Below, one piece after another: positions 59,216 to 64,000 of a stretch of DNA of 64,000 nt. Origin of the DNA: Sodalis endosymbiont of Henestaris halophilus (GTDB taxonomy: Bacteria; Pseudomonadota; Gammaproteobacteria; Enterobacterales; Enterobacteriaceae); NCBI RefSeq assembly GCF_900161835.1, contig NZ_LT897836.1:186001-250000 (forward strand). The letters run 5' to 3'. The notes under the pieces were generated by a model. The model worked only from the letters and a program-made list of their open reading frames with translations. It had not been told where the DNA came from and ran no database searches. The translations under genes and the position numbers were made by a program. Position 1 is the first letter of the stretch; each line of letters begins with the position of its first letter.

Positions 59216-61459
59216 ATAACTAAAAAACTTAGATAACTGGTTGCATCTAACTAAAGCCTACGCTGAACAACTAATCCTGTTATTCAATGCCATGCCACAC
59301 AGTATTATACGTCTGAGTCATTATATGAAAAGCGTCGCGGCATAGCATGTGAATAACGATATAGTGTAAAGATACGAACTAACAACGCCCAAAGAAGATG
59401 ACTAATATGTCCGCTTATCAACAAGCAGCATACAAGCAAGTAAAAGTTATGCTGTATGTGCTTAGTCAACTTATTGACGTTGCTACTAGGTTTGCCCAAA
59501 GCAAACGCCCTAGTTGACACAAGATGACAACTAATCGACAATGCATTATTTAGTACGTAATATCTATCGACTATTTTAGTAAAAGAATCAGGCAACAAAT
59601 ACAGTTTTAGAATACGTTCTATTTAAATGCTACCCCCACAACGATATTTACCTAAAATTTATCGACTATCCATGAGTATCTAGTATTCGACGAATTCACA
59701 AGTAAGAATATAGCTTAACTTTGGTTAGTACCAAAAAAAAATCTTCAGAACTACTAAAAGTAATCTCCACAAAACAAACGTTACTGAAATTACTTTTTAA
59801 TGAAATTTAGACCAGATATGGCTACTATATGCAGCTGTCAATACTGCTGAGATTTTCACGCTCGCATTCAGCTACCAACACATGCGGTAATGTGATTACA
59901 CGTTATTTAAAAGAAGAATCTTTTATTACTAATCTAAAAGCAATGAGCGTGCAAACTGTACATTTATTAATGTAATACACTGCGTTCGACGGGCGAGTAA
60001 TCTTAAAATCACTGACGAGCAGTGATCATCAATTTGGTTTTATTACAACTTGTTTATGAATGCTTATGCATTATCTCCTAATAATTAGGAGAACTTGAAT
60101 TTGAAGCTTCGACCGTCGGATCGGCAGATCGGGAAGAGCCCGGAAGAGATACTGATTCAGTGCAAGATTAAAGATGATCTATAATTCTCCCAAACGCACA
60201 ATTAATAACGGGTGATATAGTACTCAAGAATTATAGTCAGTGCTTACCAACTTAAGTTATTTAGCTATAGAACTCACTCTCTCCGTTCATTAATGCTCTG
60301 GTAAGCATTCTGAAATCATATAATATAGTTTTCTAAACTAGCTTAATAGAAAAACAGGGCTCTATGTCAAATGAATACACTACGGAGTAGGTTACATACG
60401 TCACATCATCAAATGTTTTTTGAGCACCTTAACATAAATTGAGATCTGTGCCCACAGTAGCTGCGGTAAACATGTCAGTTATGGATAAGAATTATATTAA
60501 CTGTTGAAGCTATATTTGCCAAGTAACGTTATGCGCCGCAGTCGTTAACGTATTTAATAATACATAATATAAACATAACAATTTGAATATTAGCAATGCT
60601 GTTAGCAACACTAACTATCTAGTGAACATTTTAGTTAACGTATTTTACGACGGTTTGGATACAAAAAGACGCAAAGTTAATTTATATGCCTGGAATTATT
60701 TTAGCTGTTTATATCAGCAAGATATAACATAACAATCATTGTTATGATATTACTAATAGTAGTTACTACAATAACTACTAACAATAATATATCAATGTAA
60801 ACGTTACGATAATTATTTAAGTAGATCGTTACGTAATAGACTGTTATGATATACTTAATATTTTAATTGCGTAAATTTATCACTATGTGAAAACTTTATT
60901 AGTTAATAAACATACTTGATTAAAATTAATATTTTCTCTTTCGCATACTAAAATTAGTAAATATGCACGCCACTATTATGCTGGTTATGGTAAGTAATGT
61001 AATTAAGTTGCAGAACAATAAAGCCGAATCAGGTTAATATAATTCAATACTGACAATGTCGTATATTTAATAATAAAGATGTGATACATATCAAGCTAAT
61101 ATTGCGTTGAGACCCGTTAGCTATGTCATAAATTAAATTGCTAATTAGTAAGAAAATTATAGGTTTCCCTATCTCTACCTTCTGCTTTGCAAGTTTCGTT
61201 GCTGGTCATAAGTTGGGTATATGTCACCGTAACCACAAAAGTGACCACATTATGAGGCATAGCCTACTTTTTTAAAATTGCAGAAAACTTGTGCCAAACC
61301 TCTATCTAATAGAGAGAGGTTTGCACAACAACCCCATGTTGGGGTATATCATAGGCGGTAACAAACTAAAAATCTCTTTTGTCGCAGTATATTCGCTAAC
61401 CGAAAATACAGCTAAATACCTACAGACAATATAGCTACCCAAAATTTCAGAAGGGGGAT

Positions 61460-61518
61460 ATGCTCGTAAATTAACTTCGGCAGTGATACAGTCACGAACG
61501 AAGTTAATTTGCGAGCAT
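61460..61518. repeat. 20-bp inverted repeat, one wobble pair
   Basis: ATGCTCGTAAATTAACTTCG at 61460-61479 pairs with CGAAGTTAATTTGCGAGCAT at 61499-61518: 19 Watson-Crick pairs and one T/G wobble around a 19-base loop that itself contains GTGA/TCAC. The longest inverted repeat I saw in the window. It lies 245 bases past the gmhA stop, with no T-tract. Confidence 0.9.
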
Positions 61519-61613
61519 AATTTAATAAAATTATTTTACATCAGTTACGTAATAAAAGGTTTGATAATAAATCATGAGTTTTTTTAAATACTGCATATTA
61601 ATTCCCTGTAAGA

Positions 61614-61672
61614 GCTGGTTACCCAACCAGCCAAAACGTAGATAAACTTATTACAACACAGTTGTAATAAGT
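61614..61672. repeat. Two adjacent hairpins downstream of gmhA
   Basis: Hairpin 1: GCTGGTT, 4-base loop, AACCAGC (61614-61631). Hairpin 2: ACTTATTACAAC, loop ACA, GTTGTAATAAGT (61646-61672), 12 perfect pairs. On the minus strand, about 90 bases past the gmhA stop, hairpin 2 comes first and is followed by TTATC, so it might act as a weak terminator. Confidence 0.7.
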
Positions 61673-61762
61673 AAATATTTAAAAATATCTATTAAACACA
61701 TTAGTGATCATAATGATAGCTTTTAAAATAACCATCTCTTGTCCATTTTATACTGATTCTAG

Positions 61763-62344
61763 TTATTTCACCACCATTTTCTTCTCTATTAGAAGTATTA
61801 GAATATGAATTACCTTAATATGAATTTCCTGTATGCGATCAGCATAACCAAAATGAGGCACGCGGATTTCTACATCAGCTCTGCTAGCTATTTTACCTCC
61901 TCTTTTGCCGGTAAGAACGATAATCCACATTCCTTTTGTGCGCGCGGCATCAATAGCGCGGATAATACTTGCAGAATTGCCGGAGGTAGAGATACCTACC
62001 AAAACATCTCCTTGATTACCTACCGCTTCAATATAGCGTGAAAAGACATGTGCATATCCGAAATCGTTACTGACACATGATAGATAGCTGGGATCGGAAA
62101 TAGCAATAGCTGGATAACCTGGGCGATTTTTGCGATAACGACCGGTTAATTCTTCGGCAAAATGCATCGCGTCACAGTGAGACCCGCCGTTGCCGCAGGC
62201 AAGTACTTTTCCGCCGGCTTTAAAAGTATCGGTAATCAGTTTGGCCGCATTTTCAATATACTGAATATGGCGCTCGTCACTAAGAAAATTTTGTAGCGTT
62301 TGTAAAGATTCATGAAGTTCGTTGCGGATCATGTCTTGATACAT
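61763..62344 (-). CDS. gmhA: Sedoheptulose 7-phosphate isomerase GmhA
   Basis: First committed enzyme of ADP-heptose synthesis, converting sedoheptulose 7-phosphate to D-glycero-D-manno-heptose 7-phosphate for the LPS core. 193 aa (E. coli 192). SIS fold with the phosphate-binding STSGNS loop, [20 protein letters not shown] containing H61 and E65, and the C-terminal [14 protein letters not shown] helix. The start is ATG at 62344 ([12 protein letters not shown], as in the family), preceded by AAGGAGACTTA. With gmhB it shows that heptose-containing LPS is probably still made. Confidence 0.96.
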   Translation of the reverse strand: MYQDMIRNELHESLQTLQNFLSDERHIQYIENAAKLITDTFKAGGKVLACGNGGSHCDAMHFAEELTGRYRKNRPGYPAIAISDPSYLSCVSNDFGYAHVFSRYIEAVGNQGDVLVGISTSGNSASIIRAIDAARTKGMWIIVLTGKRGGKIASRADVEIRVPHFGYADRIQEIHIKVIHILILLIEKKMVVK

Positions 62345-62470
62345 TAAGTCTCCTTCAATTAAAACGGGAGGATGTATAAATTTTTACGTTTATTTGTTTA
62401 CCGAAAAATGTGCATATCGCAAAGAAGCAGTTTGTATAAACCGTCATTAAAAATCTTCATCCTGAAAGAT
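62345..62470. promoter_or_regulatory. gmhA upstream region
   Basis: The 126 bases between the gmhA start and an upstream terminator must hold the gmhA promoter and 5' leader. No confident -35/-10 pair was chosen because the AT-rich background offers many. Confidence 0.35.
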
Positions 62471-62512
62471 AAAAAAAGGGGGCTATAAGCTATTGACAAC
62501 TCTTATAGCTCC
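62471..62512 (-). terminator. Orphan Rho-independent terminator upstream of gmhA
   Basis: On the minus strand: GGAGCTATAAG, 12-base loop, CTTATAGCCCCC, then seven T. The stem has one A/C mismatch in its lower part. No gene precedes it on this strand, so it is probably left over from a lost minus-strand gene beyond 62.5 kb; it may still insulate gmhA from upstream transcription. Confidence 0.7.
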
Positions 62513-64000
62513 AGAGCTGTTATTTGATAAGCATTTTATCGCAATATTTATCAAATAGCATATATAATGCTGGGCACACACTGATTTAGTTAAAGTTTTG
62601 AACGTTTAAAGTTTAAGGGAACATAAACCTACAGCAACTTCAGGGGGGTATATGGTGTTTTACCACGCGGTTTAATTCAGCACCGCATTCAACATGACTA
62701 AAAAGCTAATAACGCCCTACTTTCCTAAGATTAGGAAAGACTACATAACGATTATCTCCTTTGCTGACACTTTTGATACTATAAAAGTTGCTTATAGGTA
62801 ATATTGCTTATATAATATTTCATATCTTTGAATGCATTATTTAACATTTACACAGTGTTATCCACTATTTTTACTGAAATGTTTACATACACTTTAGCAT
62901 TCACGATAACTGCATAGCACTAACCTAATATGTGCTATAATATCAAAAAGTTAGCTGGAAATTATAAAACTAAAGTGATGATAATACACACTAACTAAGC
63001 ATATTTGAGGTTTAAATAATAAGGTTTTCTTTTGCCTATCGACACTCGAAACCAAAATATATCTCACTTATCAGTGACGTAATCATCTTTTATGCTAATT
63101 ATTTAAATGTTATTAATTATGCTAATTGTATTCGTTTACTAACGTATTTTACTCATGAGACTTTGTAAAATAACTTATTACTTTTACTACTTTTAATATA
63201 AAGCAGTAGCAGATATTTGGCTATATACATGTTTATTATCATTTATAACTGAAATATTTTTTGATTATAAATACGCTTATCAGAAGTAATATTTAACCAT
63301 AAACACTTTAATGATCAAATAATATCGCGTTATTGTATGATAATATCACCTCTCGATCTGACTGTTTCTGGAATAACAGTCAATTTTACTCGTTTAGCGT
63401 TAAACTTTCTTTATATCTGGTAAAATCAGATGTGAGCTATAAGCAACCCTTTAATATAAAGTAATTATACAAGGATTTTGCATTAATTAAGTTTTGACAA
63501 ACTACTCCCAGTGTCGATTCTGTCGTGAGGATCTTAAATGTTTTACTACATAGCACTATTATTTCAACTGTTACCTAGCACCCGGCTACATACCTTAATT
63601 ATATTATTTGATAACACTACAACTATAGACGGTATTTTGGCTGATATAGTGGATTCTTTTAATAGCTATGGAAAACACACACAGATAGAAGGACGACCCA
63701 ACAACAGCAACTATCTAGCTATCTTGAGCTATTATAACAGTGTATAAAGAGTAAATCAATGTCTAAAACTTACCAAAAACCCATATTAGTTTATAGGCAA
63801 ACAAATTGAGTATCACCTCTAGATAAGCTCTCACTCTTGCTAGTCCAAAAATTAGTAATGTCACAGTACAAACCTAACTAGACTATTTATTTGTAAACTC
63901 GAGGTGAATAAAAACTAACTATCACTATTTCTATAAGCTCTTCCCTGATAGTGAATCAACGTTCTATCCTGACCTCGTGGTTATAAAAGACGACGGAAGA
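62513..64000. other. Intergenic to window end
   Basis: 1.5 kb without a supported gene. E. coli has fadE (divergent from gmhA) next; I found no FadE residue string. A 69-codon frame at 63538-63747 has no recognisable family and no good ribosome-binding site, so it is treated as chance. Confidence 0.45.

Larger units (their letters stand above)
59216..61762. other. Intergenic: pepD 3' remains and unknown DNA
   Basis: 2.5 kb with no supported gene. The left part is probably the rest of pepD. A GC-richer patch at 60107-60150 contains AGATCGGGAAGAGC. The right end, downstream of gmhA, holds a cluster of hairpins (61460-61672). Confidence 0.5.

Noticed and set aside
63538..63747. 69-codon plus-strand ORF near the window end
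   Set aside because: No recognisable family, weak start context, and isolated; most likely chance.

Overview
The window reads as part of the chromosome of a host-restricted gammaproteobacterial symbiont (Enterobacterales, insect-endosymbiont type) caught midway through genome reduction. Eighteen protein genes and four tRNAs are intact and closely match Escherichia coli families; together they fill only about 31% of the 64 kb. The rest is very AT-rich DNA with no long ORFs, no insertion sequences, no phage genes and no rRNA. I cannot name the species from sequence alone.

Layout. (A) 1-10.6 kb: dsbA, polA, engB and typA, in the order of the E. coli 87-min region. (B) 13-18.2 kb: spoT-rpoZ-gmk on the minus strand, followed downstream by eroded trmH and recG. 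(C) 27.3-28.7 kb: tusE, yccA, tRNA-Ser(UGA). (D) 29.4-44.3 kb: the E. coli 54-min block mntH(dead)-nupC-tRNA-Ala-gltX-tRNA-Val-ligA-zipA(dead)-cysZ(dead)-ptsH-ptsI-crr(dead). (E) 45.8-51.6 kb: proS, metQ(dead), metN(dead), gmhB. (F) 54.3-62.3 kb: tRNA-Thr(CGU), proA(dead), proB(dead), frsA(dead), gpt, pepD(dead), gmhA; this block is inverted relative to block E when compared with E. coli.

The main result of reading the 'empty' DNA by eye is that much of it is not featureless. In the slots predicted by enterobacterial gene order, translated fragments broken by stops and frameshifts can still be aligned with the missing neighbours: srkA, glnL, glnA, the ACT domain of spoT, trmH, recG, mntH, zipA, cysZ, crr, metQ, metN, proB, proA, frsA and pepD. 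The family sequences used for these alignments come from memory, so each needs a profile search. The losses are coherent: glutamine synthesis and its NtrB sensor, proline synthesis, methionine uptake, manganese uptake, EIIA-Glc and a recombination helicase. Translation (gltX, proS, tusE, typA, engB), nucleotide supply (nupC, gpt, gmk), replication/ligation (polA, ligA), ADP-heptose synthesis (gmhA, gmhB), envelope oxidation (dsbA), EI/HPr and a shortened SpoT are kept.

No new defence, secretion or biosynthetic system is visible. The points most worth following are: a DNA polymerase I whose 3'-5' exonuclease site has lost two catalytic aspartates; SpoT cut just before its ACT domain, with that domain still readable downstream; an EI-HPr pair stranded without the neighbouring EIIA; and a scatter of long perfect palindromes in DNA that has otherwise eroded.
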